A stretch of 64,000 bases of DNA, taken from contig NZ_JBBCBW010000002.1 in assembly GCF_037204085.1 (NCBI RefSeq), forward strand, positions 62,001 through 126,000, written 5' to 3'. How positions within the stretch are numbered: position 1 is the stretch's first letter; the number at the start of each line of letters is the position of its first letter. Positions 28,014-37,036 of this stretch are shown here, in pieces. The notes beneath the pieces were generated by a model. It was not told the DNA's origin. It saw only the letters and a list, made by a program, of their open reading frames with translations, and made no database searches. The position numbers and the translations under genes were made by a program. The DNA is from Variovorax sp037204085 (lineage in GTDB: Bacteria > Pseudomonadota > Gammaproteobacteria > Burkholderiales > Burkholderiaceae_C).

Positions 28014-28711
28014 GCCAACTCTCCTTTGACGAACAAGCGGGCCTCTTCAGGCAGGGGCCCATGGAAAAAATCATGCACAGGCAAATCGGCCAGCACGCGG
28101 CCGTGCTCCAGGTAGACCACACGGCTGGCCAGGCGCTTCACTTGGCCGAGGTTGTGGCTCGCAAACACCAGCGTGCGGCCGACCGCGGCTTCGGCAATGA
28201 GCGTTTCGACCTCGCGCTTGGCGGTGGGGTCGAGGCTGGCGGTGGGCTCGTCGAGCAACAGCACCGCCGGATGCAGCGCCCAGGCGCGCGCCAGCGCCAC
28301 CCGCTGCTGCTGGCCGCCCGACAAGGCGCGGGCATTCCGGCCGGCCAGGTCTTCGAGCCCCACGCGCGCCAGCGCCGGAATGGCGGCGCGGCGCGCATCG
28401 CGCCAGCGCGTGCCGCGCAGCCACAGCGCCATCGCCACGTTAACGACCACCGAGGCGCGCAGCATGTGCGGACGCTGGAACAACATGGCCTGATGGCGCC
28501 GCGGCGCCGCGCTGGTGAAGCTCCCGGCCGCATGCGGCACCAGGCCGTGCAGCAGCCGCAGCAGCGTGGTCTTGCCGCTGCCATTGGCGCCGATGAGCGC
28601 CACGCGCTCGCCGGCCGCAATGGTCAAGGTCGCGCCCTGCAGCGCCGCCACGCGCCCCAGGCGAACATCGACGCCGTACAGCGCGAACACGGTGTTGTCG
28701 GCGCTCGCCAT
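28010..28711 (-). CDS. tupC: Tungstate ABC transporter ATP-binding protein
   Basis: A 233-residue ATPase with Walker A GANGSGKTTLLRLL, signature ALSGGQQQRVALARA and Walker B AVLLLDEPTASLD, then the H-loop ASHN. The ATG at 28711 is chosen because AGGTG lies just upstream and it opens a normal N-terminus. The alternative start at 28753 is a TTG inside the end of tupB. It energises tungstate uptake through TupB. Confidence 0.87.
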   Translation of the reverse strand: MASADNTVFALYGVDVRLGRVAALQGATLTIAAGERVALIGANGSGKTTLLRLLHGLVPHAAGSFTSAAPRRHQAMLFQRPHMLRASVVVNVAMALWLRGTRWRDARRAAIPALARVGLEDLAGRNARALSGGQQQRVALARAWALHPAVLLLDEPTASLDPTAKREVETLIAEAAVGRTLVFASHNLGQVKRLASRVVYLEHGRVLADLPVHDFFHGPLPEEARLFVKGELA

Positions 28712-28725
28712 CTGCACCTGTTCGT

Positions 28726-29484
28726 TCAAGGCCGCACCTCCGGCCGGCGCCAAGCCGCAAGGCCGCTGCCTTCGCCCCCGCCGCCGTCGACCCGTTCACG
28801 CCAGCCGCGAACGGCGGCAATGGCCAGGTTGAGCACCAGCACCACGCCCAGCAGCACGATACCCAGCGCCAGCGCCAATGGCAGGTCGCCCTTGCTTGTT
28901 TCGAGGGCAATGGCGGTGGTCATCACGCGCGTGAAGCCGTCGATGTTGCCGCCCACCACCATCACCGCGCCCACTTCCGAGACAGCGCGACCGAAGGCCG
29001 CGATGAGCACGGTGAGCAGCGCGTAGCGCTCGTCCCACACCAGCAGCAGCGCGCGCACCAGCGGCCCGGCGCCCAGCGAGCGCAGCTGCTCACCGTGCGC
29101 GCGCTCGGCGTCTTCGATGGTCTGGCGCGTGAGTGCCGTAACCACCGGCAGCACCAGCACCGTCTGCGCGAGCACCATGGCCTTGAACGAGAAAAGCCAG
29201 CCCAGGAACCCGAGCGGCCCGGAACGCGACAGCAGAAGGTAGATGACCAGCCCGACCACCACCGAGGGCAGCGCGAGCAGCGTATTCAGCACCGTGAGCA
29301 GCGCAGCCCGGCCACGAAAGCGCGCCACGCCCAGCCATGCCCCCAGCAGCAGGCCCAGCCCGCAGGCCAGTGCACAAGCACTGGCGCTGACCGCAAGCGA
29401 CCGTCCGACGATGGCCAGCAGCACCGGATCGCCGGACACGAGCAGCTGCCAGGCCGCGACGGCGCTCTGTGCAAAGGTGTTCAC
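28726..29484 (-). CDS. tupB: Tungstate ABC transporter permease
   Basis: A 252-residue membrane protein with five to six helices and the permease motif EVGAVMVVGGNIDGFTRVMTTAI, which is specific for the TupB family; the generic EAA loop is around QLRSLGAGPLVRALLLV. The start is GTG at 29484. It is the first gene of the transcript, with a perfect 10-bp palindrome 52 bp upstream. The C-terminal ~20 residues are Gly-rich and hydrophilic. Confidence 0.87.
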   Translation of the reverse strand: MNTFAQSAVAAWQLLVSGDPVLLAIVGRSLAVSASACALACGLGLLLGAWLGVARFRGRAALLTVLNTLLALPSVVVGLVIYLLLSRSGPLGFLGWLFSFKAMVLAQTVLVLPVVTALTRQTIEDAERAHGEQLRSLGAGPLVRALLLVWDERYALLTVLIAAFGRAVSEVGAVMVVGGNIDGFTRVMTTAIALETSKGDLPLALALGIVLLGVVLVLNLAIAAVRGWRERVDGGGGEGSGLAAWRRPEVRP

Positions 29485-29536
29485 GCGGCAGGCTTCATAG
29501 GTGGAAGCGCCGCAGTATCGGGGTGTACCTCCAATT

Positions 29537-29560
29537 ACCTATGCAATTCTTTGCATAGGT
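29537..29560. promoter_or_regulatory. Perfect 10-bp palindrome upstream of tupBCA (probable operator)
   Basis: ACCTATGCAA (29537-29546) and TTGCATAGGT (29551-29560) are exact reverse complements with a 4-base spacer. The stretch is AT-rich in a GC-rich genome and lies in the 95-bp gap between tupB and the mlrC stop. It is not a good match to the E. coli ModE box, and there is no T-tract for a terminator. An operator for a tungstate/molybdate-responsive regulator is my inference. Confidence 0.6.
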
Positions 29561-29579
29561 GGCGGGACACCCGATTTGC

Positions 29580-31052
29580 TCAGATCGCGTCGAGCGGAAA
29601 CACCGGCCGGCGCACTTTGGAAAACGGGAACAGGCTGTAGTCCGAACTGGTCACGCCTGGGCTGTCGCACTCGACCAGGGCGGCCGAGATCGGCTCGAAC
29701 ACCGGCCGACAATACATGCGCGACTTGAGCAGCAAGAACCGCTCTTTGCGCGGGTCGAGCCCCGCGCATTCGAAAACGCCGATGTCCCAAGGCTCCTGCG
29801 TTCGCTCGGTTACTACGATGCGTGCTGCCCCGATGTCGAACAGCACCGTGCGGCCCATGCTGCTGCGCTGGCCGGTGTAGGTGGGGCCGGTGATCACGTA
29901 TTCGCCGTTGCTCACGGTGCGCACCGTGCCGGTCAGCGCAACAGGCTTCTTCGACAAGCCGATGCCTTCCAGCGACACCTTGTTGCCGAGCGCCACCGTC
30001 ACCGTCGCGCCCTCGCCCGCCGCGATCAGCGCGGCCACCGCCTCGGGGTCGCACAGCGGACCGACGCCGATGCCGTCGAGCCCCTGCGCCAGCGCTTCCT
30101 GCAGCACGTCCATGGTGTCGCAGCTGCCGCCCGACATGCAGTTGTCGCCATGGTCGAGCAGCAGCACCGGACGCGTCGCGCCTTCGGCAACGGCCTTCGC
30201 ACGGGCCACCGATTCAGCCAGCGGCTCGCTGCGGTAGATGAACGCCTCGCGCTCTTCCCACATCTGCGCCGCAATGCGGTCGGCCGTGGCCTGCGCGCGC
30301 TCGGGAGATTGCGCATCGACCGCCACCACGCTCATGCAGGGCGCCTCGATGTCCGACAACGAGAAGCCGGCAAAGATCGACACCGCAAGCGACTCCGACT
30401 TCTCGGCTTCGCGCGCCGCCTCGATGGCCCGCTGCATTGCGCCGGTGAACGATGCGCTGCGCAGCGTGTGCGCCATCAACGGCAGCGGGTGCCAGCGCAT
30501 CTCGGGCTTGCTGCGTCCCGCGAGCAGATCGAACAGCAGCCGGCCGGCATGCTCGCCCGTCTCGTACATGTCGATGTGCGGATAGGTCTTGAAGCCGACG
30601 ATCACGTCCGCATTGCCGACCATCGCGGGAGTGACGTTGGCATGCAGGTCGAGCGCCACGCCAATGGGCACGCCGGGTGCCGCGGCGCGCAGACGCACCA
30701 GCAGGTCGCCCTCCCCATCGGCGCTGTTCTGCGCCACCATCGCGCCGTGCAGGTCGAGCAGGATGGCGTCGCAGCCCGGCGCCGCATCGACGATGCACTG
30801 CGTGAGCACGGTGTAGGCCTGCGCATCGACCGGCCCGCTCGGATTGGCCGAGGCCGACACCGGCGTGACCACCGTCGCGCCCGCCTGCTCGGCCAGGTCG
30901 ATGAAAGCCGACATCGCGGTGCGCATGCCCTTGTTGTCTTTGTAGGCCTGCTCGCCGAATGTGGGGCCGTCGGGCCCGAACGCCGCCAGCGGCGTGGGCA
31001 CCGGCGAGAAGGTGTTGGTCTCGTGGTTGAGCCTTGCGATCAGCACCTTCAT
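29580..31052 (-). CDS. M81 (MlrC-like) family protein
   Basis: A 490-residue protein starting MKVLIARLNHETNTFSPVPT, the typical MlrC start with the HETNTF motif. It also shows LLDLHGAMVAQ and ALDLHANVTPAM, whose Asp/His residues are presumed zinc ligands, then KTYPHIDMYETG and DHGDNCMSGGSCDTM (N-terminal M81 domain to about residue 295, C-terminal MlrC domain after). MlrC in Sphingomonas cleaves linearised microcystin, but most homologues have unknown amide or peptide substrates. It overlaps the hyuC-like start by 4 bp, so the two hydrolases are co-translated at the end of the liv operon. Confidence 0.85.
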   Translation of the reverse strand: MKVLIARLNHETNTFSPVPTPLAAFGPDGPTFGEQAYKDNKGMRTAMSAFIDLAEQAGATVVTPVSASANPSGPVDAQAYTVLTQCIVDAAPGCDAILLDLHGAMVAQNSADGEGDLLVRLRAAAPGVPIGVALDLHANVTPAMVGNADVIVGFKTYPHIDMYETGEHAGRLLFDLLAGRSKPEMRWHPLPLMAHTLRSASFTGAMQRAIEAAREAEKSESLAVSIFAGFSLSDIEAPCMSVVAVDAQSPERAQATADRIAAQMWEEREAFIYRSEPLAESVARAKAVAEGATRPVLLLDHGDNCMSGGSCDTMDVLQEALAQGLDGIGVGPLCDPEAVAALIAAGEGATVTVALGNKVSLEGIGLSKKPVALTGTVRTVSNGEYVITGPTYTGQRSSMGRTVLFDIGAARIVVTERTQEPWDIGVFECAGLDPRKERFLLLKSRMYCRPVFEPISAALVECDSPGVTSSDYSLFPFSKVRRPVFPLDAI

Positions 31053-32305
31053 TGCGATGCCACTCCCGCGCTTTGCAGCATGGCCTGCAGCAGCACATTG
31101 CAGCCGGCCTCCAGGTGGTCGGGCTGCGCGTCCTCGATCTCGTTGTGGCTGATGCCGTCGAGGCACGGCACGAAGATCATTGCCGTGGGACACACGCGTG
31201 CGAGGTACACCGCGTCGTGCCCCGCGCCGCTGATCACGTTCATCCAGGTCATGCCCTGCGCCTGCGCGGCCTCTCGAATGGCCGACACCAGCGTGGGCGT
31301 GAAGGGCTGCGGCGGAAAGTAGACGACCTGCTCCACCGTGGCCTCGACCTTGCCCTTGGCGGCGATGCGCTGCACGGCCTCCTTCAGTTCGGCGTCCATG
31401 GCCGAAAGCACCACGTCGTCCGCCGCGCGCAGGTCAACGCTGAGCTTCACGCGTCCTGGAATCACGTTGCGCGAGTTCGGATAGTTGTCGATCCAACCCA
31501 CCGTGCCGCGCGCGTGCGGGGCATGGGCCAGCGCGATGCGGTTGACTTCGATCACCAGCTCGGAAGCCGCGAGCAATGCGTCCTTGCGCAACTCCATGGG
31601 CGTGGGGCCGGCGTGGGCTTCCATGCCCTGCACCACCACGTCGTACCAGCGTTGGCCCAGTGCCCCCTCGACCACGCCGATGACGCGTTCATTCGCCTCG
31701 AGCACCGGCCCCTGTTCGATGTGCGCTTCGAAATACGCGCCCACCGGCGATGCCGCGGCCGAAGCCGGCGCGCTGCCTGCGTAGCCGATGGAAGCAAGCG
31801 CTTCGGCCACGCTGATGCCCTCGGTGTCGCGCTGCGCCAGCGCATGCTCGAGCGTGAAGGCATCCACGAACACGCCGGAGCCCATCATCACGGGCACGAA
31901 GCGCGAGCCCTCTTCGTTGGTCCACACCGCAATTTCCAGCGGCGCCTCGGTCACTACCTTGGCGTCGTTCAGGCTGCGGATCACCTCCAGCCCTGCCAGC
32001 ACACCATAGTTGCCGTCGAACTTTCCGCCCGTGGGCTGGGTATCGATATGGCTGCCCGTAACCACCGGCGGCCGCGTGTTGTCGCGGCCCGCGCGGCGCG
32101 CGAAGATGTTGCCGATCTGGTCGACACGCACTTCGCAACCGGCCTCGCGCGCCCAGCGGGTAAAGAGGTCTCGGCCTTGCCTGTCGAGGTCGGTCAACGC
32201 AATGCGGCAGACGCCGCCCTTTTCGGTCGCGCCGAGCTTCGCCAGGTCCATCAGCGAGTTCCAGAGGCGCTTGCCGTCGATGCGGAGTTGGGTGGGTGAG
32301 TTCAT
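31049..32305 (-). CDS. M20-family Zn-dependent amidase/carbamoylase (HyuC-like)
   Basis: A 418-residue protein of the N-carbamoyl-L-amino-acid hydrolase / allantoate amidohydrolase / beta-ureidopropionase group. Metal ligands are seen in TGSHIDTQPTGGKFDGNYGV (His, Asp), TNEEGSRF (Glu), AHIEQGPVLE and the late SGAGHDAVYLA. GMEAHAGPTPMELRKDAL is the dimerisation/substrate segment. It releases an amine from an N-carbamoyl or ureido group. Placement behind a Liv-type importer suggests intracellular hydrolysis of the imported compound. Substrate choice within the family cannot be read from sequence. Confidence 0.87.
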   Translation of the reverse strand: MNSPTQLRIDGKRLWNSLMDLAKLGATEKGGVCRIALTDLDRQGRDLFTRWAREAGCEVRVDQIGNIFARRAGRDNTRPPVVTGSHIDTQPTGGKFDGNYGVLAGLEVIRSLNDAKVVTEAPLEIAVWTNEEGSRFVPVMMGSGVFVDAFTLEHALAQRDTEGISVAEALASIGYAGSAPASAAASPVGAYFEAHIEQGPVLEANERVIGVVEGALGQRWYDVVVQGMEAHAGPTPMELRKDALLAASELVIEVNRIALAHAPHARGTVGWIDNYPNSRNVIPGRVKLSVDLRAADDVVLSAMDAELKEAVQRIAAKGKVEATVEQVVYFPPQPFTPTLVSAIREAAQAQGMTWMNVISGAGHDAVYLARVCPTAMIFVPCLDGISHNEIEDAQPDHLEAGCNVLLQAMLQSAGVASQ

Positions 32306-32340
32306 GGCTTTTGCAAAAAGAAGAATGAATGCGCGAGGCC

Positions 32341-33051
32341 TCAAGCAAGGCCCACGCCCAGATAGCGGTCTTTCACATCGTGGTCGGCCATGAAGGCGGC
32401 GTTGCCGGCTTCGTGCACGATCACGCCCTGTTCCAGGATGTAGTGGCGGTCGGCCAGTTGTACGCAAACTTCCAGGTTCTGCTCCACCAGCAGAATGGCC
32501 ACGCCAGCCGCCTTGATGAGCTTGAGCTGCGCGACGATTTCTTCCACGATGACCGGCGCAAGGCCTTCCACGGGTTCGTCGAGGATCAGCAGGCGCGGGT
32601 GGTTCATGAGCGCACGGCCAATGGCCAGCATCTGCTGCTCGCCGCCCGAAAGCTGTCCACCGCCGTTGCGGCGCCGCTCCTTCAGGCGCGGAAAGATGCG
32701 GTAGATGTCGTCCAGCTGCCAGGGCGAATCACGGCGCTGGCCGAGCAGCAGGTTTTCTTCCACGGTCAGCAGCTTGAAGACGCCGCGGTGTTCGGGCACC
32801 AGGCACACGCCGCGCGTGGCAATGCGGTGCGGCGGCATGCCCGCGATGTCCGAACCTTGAAAGCGCACGCGGCCACTGGTTGGCGTAACCGCGCCGGCAA
32901 TGCTTTTGAGCGTGGTCGATTTGCCCGCGCCGTTGCGGCCGAGCAGCGTGACCAGTTCGGCTTCGCCCACATGCATCGACACGCCCTGCAGTACATGGCT
33001 CTTGCCGTAGTGCGCGTGCAGACCTTCGACTTCGAGGATGTTCGCGCTCAT
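32341..33051 (-). CDS. livF: Branched-chain amino acid-type ABC transporter ATPase LivF
   Basis: A 236-residue ATPase with Walker A GRNGAGKSTTLKSI, signature LSGGEQQMLAIGRAL and Walker B LLILDEPVEGLAP, and the LivF-type LVEQN segment. It energises the LivHM permease together with LivG. It is separated from livG by 145 bp containing a palindromic repeat, unlike the overlapping livHMG genes, and is followed 35 bp later by the hyuC-like gene. Confidence 0.92.
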   Translation of the reverse strand: MSANILEVEGLHAHYGKSHVLQGVSMHVGEAELVTLLGRNGAGKSTTLKSIAGAVTPTSGRVRFQGSDIAGMPPHRIATRGVCLVPEHRGVFKLLTVEENLLLGQRRDSPWQLDDIYRIFPRLKERRRNGGGQLSGGEQQMLAIGRALMNHPRLLILDEPVEGLAPVIVEEIVAQLKLIKAAGVAILLVEQNLEVCVQLADRHYILEQGVIVHEAGNAAFMADHDVKDRYLGVGLA

Positions 33052-33096
33052 CGGGGCGCCTCCGTTCTCCGAGAGCCGGCCATGGCCCGGCTGTTG

Positions 33097-33182
33097 CCCC
33101 CTCTCCCGTCGGGGAGAGGGCTGGGGTGAGGGCCGGCGGCGATGGCAAAGGCGGTGCATGTGCGAAGGCCGCGGCCCTCACC
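33097..33182. repeat. Dispersed palindromic repeat element, copy 1 (between livG and livF)
   Basis: A hairpin CCCTCTCCC / GGGAGAGGG (loop GTCG) is followed by GGTGAGGGCCG (33125-33135), a core containing GGCGATGGCAAAGG, and the complementary CGGCCCTCACC (33172-33182). The same element in the opposite orientation occurs at 38041-38161. This copy lacks the second terminal hairpin. Confidence 0.85.
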
Positions 33183-33196
33183 GGAAACAGTGTTCC

Positions 33197-33970
33197 TCAT
33201 GCCTTGCCCCCGGTGATCATGTTTCCCAGGTAGGCCGTGCGCACGCGCGCATCGGCCCGAATGTCGCCCGGCAACCCTTCAGCCAGCACGCGGCCCAGCT
33301 GCATCACCGTCACGGTGTCGGAAATGTCCATCACGATGTTCATGTTGTGCTCGATCAGCACCACGGTGTGCGCATCGCGCAGGCCGCGAATCAGCCGCTT
33401 CATGTCGTCCAGGTCGTCGATGCCCATGCCCGAGGTCGGCTCGTCCAGGAAGATGGCCTTGGGTTTCGCTGCCAGCGCCATGCCCACTTCGAGGCGGCGC
33501 TGCTGGCCATGCGAGAGCTCGCTGGCGGGCACATCGGCCAGCCGCGTGAGGCCCACGCGCTCCAGCACCTCGGCCACCGTTTCTGCGCAGGCGCGTTCGC
33601 CAACCGGCGCGCGCCAGCAGTTCATGGCCTGTCGCGGCGCAATGCCCTGCGCCGCCACGCGCAGGTTCTCGCGCACCGGCAAGCTCGCGAACAGGCTGGT
33701 CACCTGAAAAGAGCGCGCCATGCCGCGCTGCACGCGCTTGTGGTCGGGCTCGCGCGTCACGTCGTGGCCGTCGAACAGAATGCGGCCACCGGTTGCTGTG
33801 CCGGTGCCCGTGAGCATGTGGAACAGCGTGGTCTTGCCGGCGCCGTTCGGGCCGATGACCGAGTGCACCGTGTTGCGCCTGATCTTCAGGTCGACCCCGC
33901 CGAGCGCGGCGAACTTGCCGTAGTGCTTGGTAACGCCGATGGCTTCGATGAGTACCGGTTCTTCGCTCAT
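33197..33970 (-). CDS. livG: Branched-chain amino acid-type ABC transporter ATPase LivG
   Basis: A 257-residue ATPase with Walker A GPNGAGKTTLFHML, signature LSHGQQRRLEVGMAL and Walker B AIFLDEPTSGMG, and the LivG insertion between Walker A and signature (ARSFQVTSLFASLPVRENL). The signature reads LSHGQ rather than LSGGQ, which is common in this subfamily. It overlaps livM by 4 bp. Confidence 0.92.
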   Translation of the reverse strand: MSEEPVLIEAIGVTKHYGKFAALGGVDLKIRRNTVHSVIGPNGAGKTTLFHMLTGTGTATGGRILFDGHDVTREPDHKRVQRGMARSFQVTSLFASLPVRENLRVAAQGIAPRQAMNCWRAPVGERACAETVAEVLERVGLTRLADVPASELSHGQQRRLEVGMALAAKPKAIFLDEPTSGMGIDDLDDMKRLIRGLRDAHTVVLIEHNMNIVMDISDTVTVMQLGRVLAEGLPGDIRADARVRTAYLGNMITGGKA

Positions 33971-34947
33971 GCCTTTTCTCCCTGGGCCGCGGTTGCTTGC
34001 AGCGCATTCTTGGTGGCCGCCTCCTTCCGGAACACACGGCGCCATACGCTTTCGCCCAGCCCCCACAGGCCGCGTTGCATGCCGATGCTCACGCCGATCA
34101 GCAAGAGCCCCAGCAACAACAGCCATCGCGGCCACAGCGTGGAAAGCCAGTCGGCCAGTACCACGTAGAAGGCAGAGCCCAGCACCGACGCGAACAGGTT
34201 GCCGGTGCCGCCGATCACGGTAATGACCAAAATCATTTCGCTCGTGTGGTATTCGGCATTCGACAGCGGCGCAATGCCGGTCATCATCGCGTGCAGTCCG
34301 CCCGCAAGGCCCGTGACGGCGCCTGAGATCACGAAGGCCAGCAACTTGAAGCGCTTTAGGTCGTAGCCCACCGCGGCGGCGCGGTCCTCGTTGTCGCGAA
34401 TGGCGAGCAGCGTGCGGCCGAACACCGAGTCGGTCACGCGCAGCAGCAGGCCGAAGGCGATGAGGAACACCACCGCCACAAAGGCGTAGTACTTCCAGGG
34501 CGTGTCCATGAAGGCGGGGCGCGGCACGTCGAGCAGGCCGTTGTCTCCACCCGTGAGCCCCGAAGCGGTGTACGCCACAAAGTAGAACATCTGCGCAAAG
34601 GCCAGCGTGAGCATCACGAAGTAGGTGCCGCGCTGGCGGATGGCCACCCAGCCGACCAGCGCAGCGCCGAGCGCACCCATGGCAATGGCCGCAAGCAGCG
34701 CGAGCGGCATTGGCAACTGAAGCCGCGTGAGCAGGATTGCGATGGTGTAGCTGCCCAGCCCGAAGAAGATGCCTTGCCCGAACGAGAGCAGGCCCGTGTA
34801 GCCCAGCAGCAGGTTGCAGCCCAACGCGGCAAGCGCGTAGATCAGCACCTCGCTCGCGAGCGAACCCGAGCGCAGCACCAGCGGAAGGCCCAGCGCGACG
34901 ATCAGCGCCAGGAGGAAAGTGATTTTTCTTGGCATGGCGATGTTCAT
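33967..34947 (-). CDS. livM: Branched-chain amino acid-type ABC transporter permease LivM
   Basis: A 326-residue protein of about 8-10 helices with LGYTGLLSFGQGIFFGLGSY, QRGTYFVMLTLAFAQMFYF and the EAA-like FGRTLLAIRDNEDRAAAVGYD. These are the LivM hallmarks. It overlaps livH and livG by 4 bp on either side. Confidence 0.92.
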   Translation of the reverse strand: MNIAMPRKITFLLALIVALGLPLVLRSGSLASEVLIYALAALGCNLLLGYTGLLSFGQGIFFGLGSYTIAILLTRLQLPMPLALLAAIAMGALGAALVGWVAIRQRGTYFVMLTLAFAQMFYFVAYTASGLTGGDNGLLDVPRPAFMDTPWKYYAFVAVVFLIAFGLLLRVTDSVFGRTLLAIRDNEDRAAAVGYDLKRFKLLAFVISGAVTGLAGGLHAMMTGIAPLSNAEYHTSEMILVITVIGGTGNLFASVLGSAFYVVLADWLSTLWPRWLLLLGLLLIGVSIGMQRGLWGLGESVWRRVFRKEAATKNALQATAAQGEKA

Positions 34948-35804
34948 CCTCTGCGGCCGAGCAAGCCATGCGGACGCAAGAGCAGCACGGCGCCCATTGC
35001 AACGTAGATCATCAGGCTCGCACCCGGCGGCCAGATGGTGCTCATCAGGCTTTGCACAATGCCGATGAGCAAGCCACCGACCAGCGCCCCGCCAAAGCTG
35101 CCGAGCCCCCCTATCACCACCACCACGAAAGCGACGCTGAGCGCTTCCACGCCCATGAAGGGCTCCGCGCCGCGGATCGGCGCGGCCAGCACGCCGGCCA
35201 GTGCCGCGGTAGCCGCGCCCAATGCGAACACCAGGCTGAACACGCGGAACACGTTGATGCCGAGCAGCGACACCATCTCGGTCGATTCGCTCCCCGCGCG
35301 CACCGCGCTACCGAGGCGCGTGCCTTCGAGCACCCACCACAGCAGCACCGCGAGCACGGCAGTAAAGCCGATCACGAACAGCCGGTACTTGGGATAGATG
35401 AAGCTGCCCCACATCACCACGCCCTGCAGCAGGTCGGGCGTCGGCACGCTGTTGCCGAGCGGCCCCCAGAACACGATGACGATCTCCTGCACCGCCAGCG
35501 CAAGCCCCACGGTCACGAGGATGTGGAACTCGTGCGCCTTGGCATACACACGGCGCAGCAGCAGCTTCTCGGCCAGCCAGCCCAGCGTGCCCACAAACAG
35601 CGGCACCAGCACCAGCGCGGCCCAGAAGTCGAGCCCCCACTGCATGGCCTGAAAGCACAGGTAGGCACCCAGCAGATAGAAAGCCCCGTGCGCAAAATTC
35701 ACGAAGCGCAGCAGGCCGAACACGATGGACAAGCCAACGGCCAGCAGGAAATACAGCATGCCAATGCCGATTCCGTTGATGGTCTGGAGCAGGTAGACGG
35801 TCAT
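34944..35804 (-). CDS. livH: Branched-chain amino acid-type ABC transporter permease LivH
   Basis: A 286-residue, roughly eight-helix permease with INGIGIGMLYFLLAVGLSIV, LRFVNFAHGAFYLLGAY, EGTRLGSAVRAGSESTEMV (EAA loop) and GGLGSFGGALVGGLLIGI. It starts 26 bp after the binding-protein gene. Together with LivM it forms the transport channel. Confidence 0.92.
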   Translation of the reverse strand: MTVYLLQTINGIGIGMLYFLLAVGLSIVFGLLRFVNFAHGAFYLLGAYLCFQAMQWGLDFWAALVLVPLFVGTLGWLAEKLLLRRVYAKAHEFHILVTVGLALAVQEIVIVFWGPLGNSVPTPDLLQGVVMWGSFIYPKYRLFVIGFTAVLAVLLWWVLEGTRLGSAVRAGSESTEMVSLLGINVFRVFSLVFALGAATAALAGVLAAPIRGAEPFMGVEALSVAFVVVVIGGLGSFGGALVGGLLIGIVQSLMSTIWPPGASLMIYVAMGAVLLLRPHGLLGRRG

Positions 35805-35830
35805 GGGCGCGTCGGTGTCCTTTTGCGGCC

Positions 35831-37036
35831 TCAGGCCAGCTTGCAGCCGGTCTTGTCTACGGCAAGGAACGATTTGCCCGAACTCACCACGTCCACATAG
35901 TCGGCCGCGTTCTTCATCTTCGACTTGGCCTTGCCCTTGAGCAGGTAGTAGTCCTTGATGACCTGGTGGTCGGCCTTGCGGATTTCTTCGGTGCCGGTGA
36001 GCCCTTCGTACTTCATGCCTTCGAGCGCCGCGATCACGGCCTTCTGGTCCACGGTGCCGGCCTTGACGATGCCGTCGATGAGGATCTTGGTGCACACATA
36101 CGAGCCCGCGAGGCTGTAGTTGGGCACGATCTTGAGCTTGTCGGCCGTGAGCTTCACCAGGTCCTTGTTGAGCGTGGTGTCTGCGGTGTGCCAGTACTGC
36201 GCGCCGAAGTAGACGCCGTCGCACAGGTCGGCGCCGAGTTCGTCGAACTGCTCCAGGCCCGAGGCCCAGGCCATGAGGATGGTCATGTTCTTGTGCATGC
36301 CAAAGCTCACCGCCTGGCGCAGCGCGGCCGACGATTGCGCACCGAAGTTCAGCAGCAGCAGCACGTCGGGCTTGGCCGCCATGGCGTTGGTGAGATAGCC
36401 GCTGAACTCTTTCTCGTTGAGCGAGTGGTAGCTGTTGCCCACGTGCTCGATGCCCTTCTCCTGAAAGATGTTCTTGGCCGCGCCCAGCAGGCCTTCGCCG
36501 AACACGTATTGCGGCGTGATGGTGTACCAGCGCTTGGCCTTGGGCATGGAGGCGATCAGCGGGCGCACGGTCTGTTCGATGGCGCCGAAGGTGGGCACCG
36601 ACCAGCGGAAGGTGGCGGGGTTGCAGTCCTTGCCCGTAATTTCGTCGGCGCCCGCGGTGGTAATGAACACGCCGCCGGCCTTCTCGGCCTCCTTGCCCAT
36701 GGCCAGCGCTTCGGACGACAGGATGCCGCCCGCGAAGAACTTGGCGCCCTGCTGCTGCGAGGCTTCCTGCACCTTGCGAACGGCGGTGGCCGGCTTGCCT
36801 TCGGTGTCGAGCACGGTGTAGGCCAGCGGGCGTTTGAGCACGCTGCCGTATTGCTCGATGGCCAGCTTCATGCCCAGGTCCGCGAATTTGCCGTTGGCCG
36901 CGAAGGCGCCCGACATGGGCACCGGGCAGCCGAAGCGGATCGCGTCAGCCGACTGGGCAAAGGCGGCGCGGCTGCCCAGGAGCGAGGCGGGAGCGGCCGA
37001 CAGGGCGGCAAGCTGAAGAAGGTGTCTGCGTTGCAT
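35831..37036 (-). CDS. Liv-type ABC transporter substrate-binding protein
   Basis: A 401-residue periplasmic type I binding protein (Peripla_BP_6 family). The signal peptide (residues ~1-27) carries RRHLLQLAALSA, which resembles a twin-arginine motif. The mature part begins IRFGCPVPMSGAFAANGKFADLGMKLAIEQYG, with FAGGILSSEALAM and VFGEGLLGAAKNIF later. Ligands in this family range from branched-chain amino acids to amides and urea, so the substrate is open. It is the first gene of the liv-hyuC-mlrC transcript and is divergent from the FCD regulator. Confidence 0.88.
   Translation of the reverse strand: MQRRHLLQLAALSAAPASLLGSRAAFAQSADAIRFGCPVPMSGAFAANGKFADLGMKLAIEQYGSVLKRPLAYTVLDTEGKPATAVRKVQEASQQQGAKFFAGGILSSEALAMGKEAEKAGGVFITTAGADEITGKDCNPATFRWSVPTFGAIEQTVRPLIASMPKAKRWYTITPQYVFGEGLLGAAKNIFQEKGIEHVGNSYHSLNEKEFSGYLTNAMAAKPDVLLLLNFGAQSSAALRQAVSFGMHKNMTILMAWASGLEQFDELGADLCDGVYFGAQYWHTADTTLNKDLVKLTADKLKIVPNYSLAGSYVCTKILIDGIVKAGTVDQKAVIAALEGMKYEGLTGTEEIRKADHQVIKDYYLLKGKAKSKMKNAADYVDVVSSGKSFLAVDKTGCKLA

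Noticed and set aside
29537..29560. Terminator for the mlrC transcript
   Set aside because: On the minus strand the stem is followed by AATTGG, not a T-tract. The exact symmetry and its place before tupB fit an operator better.
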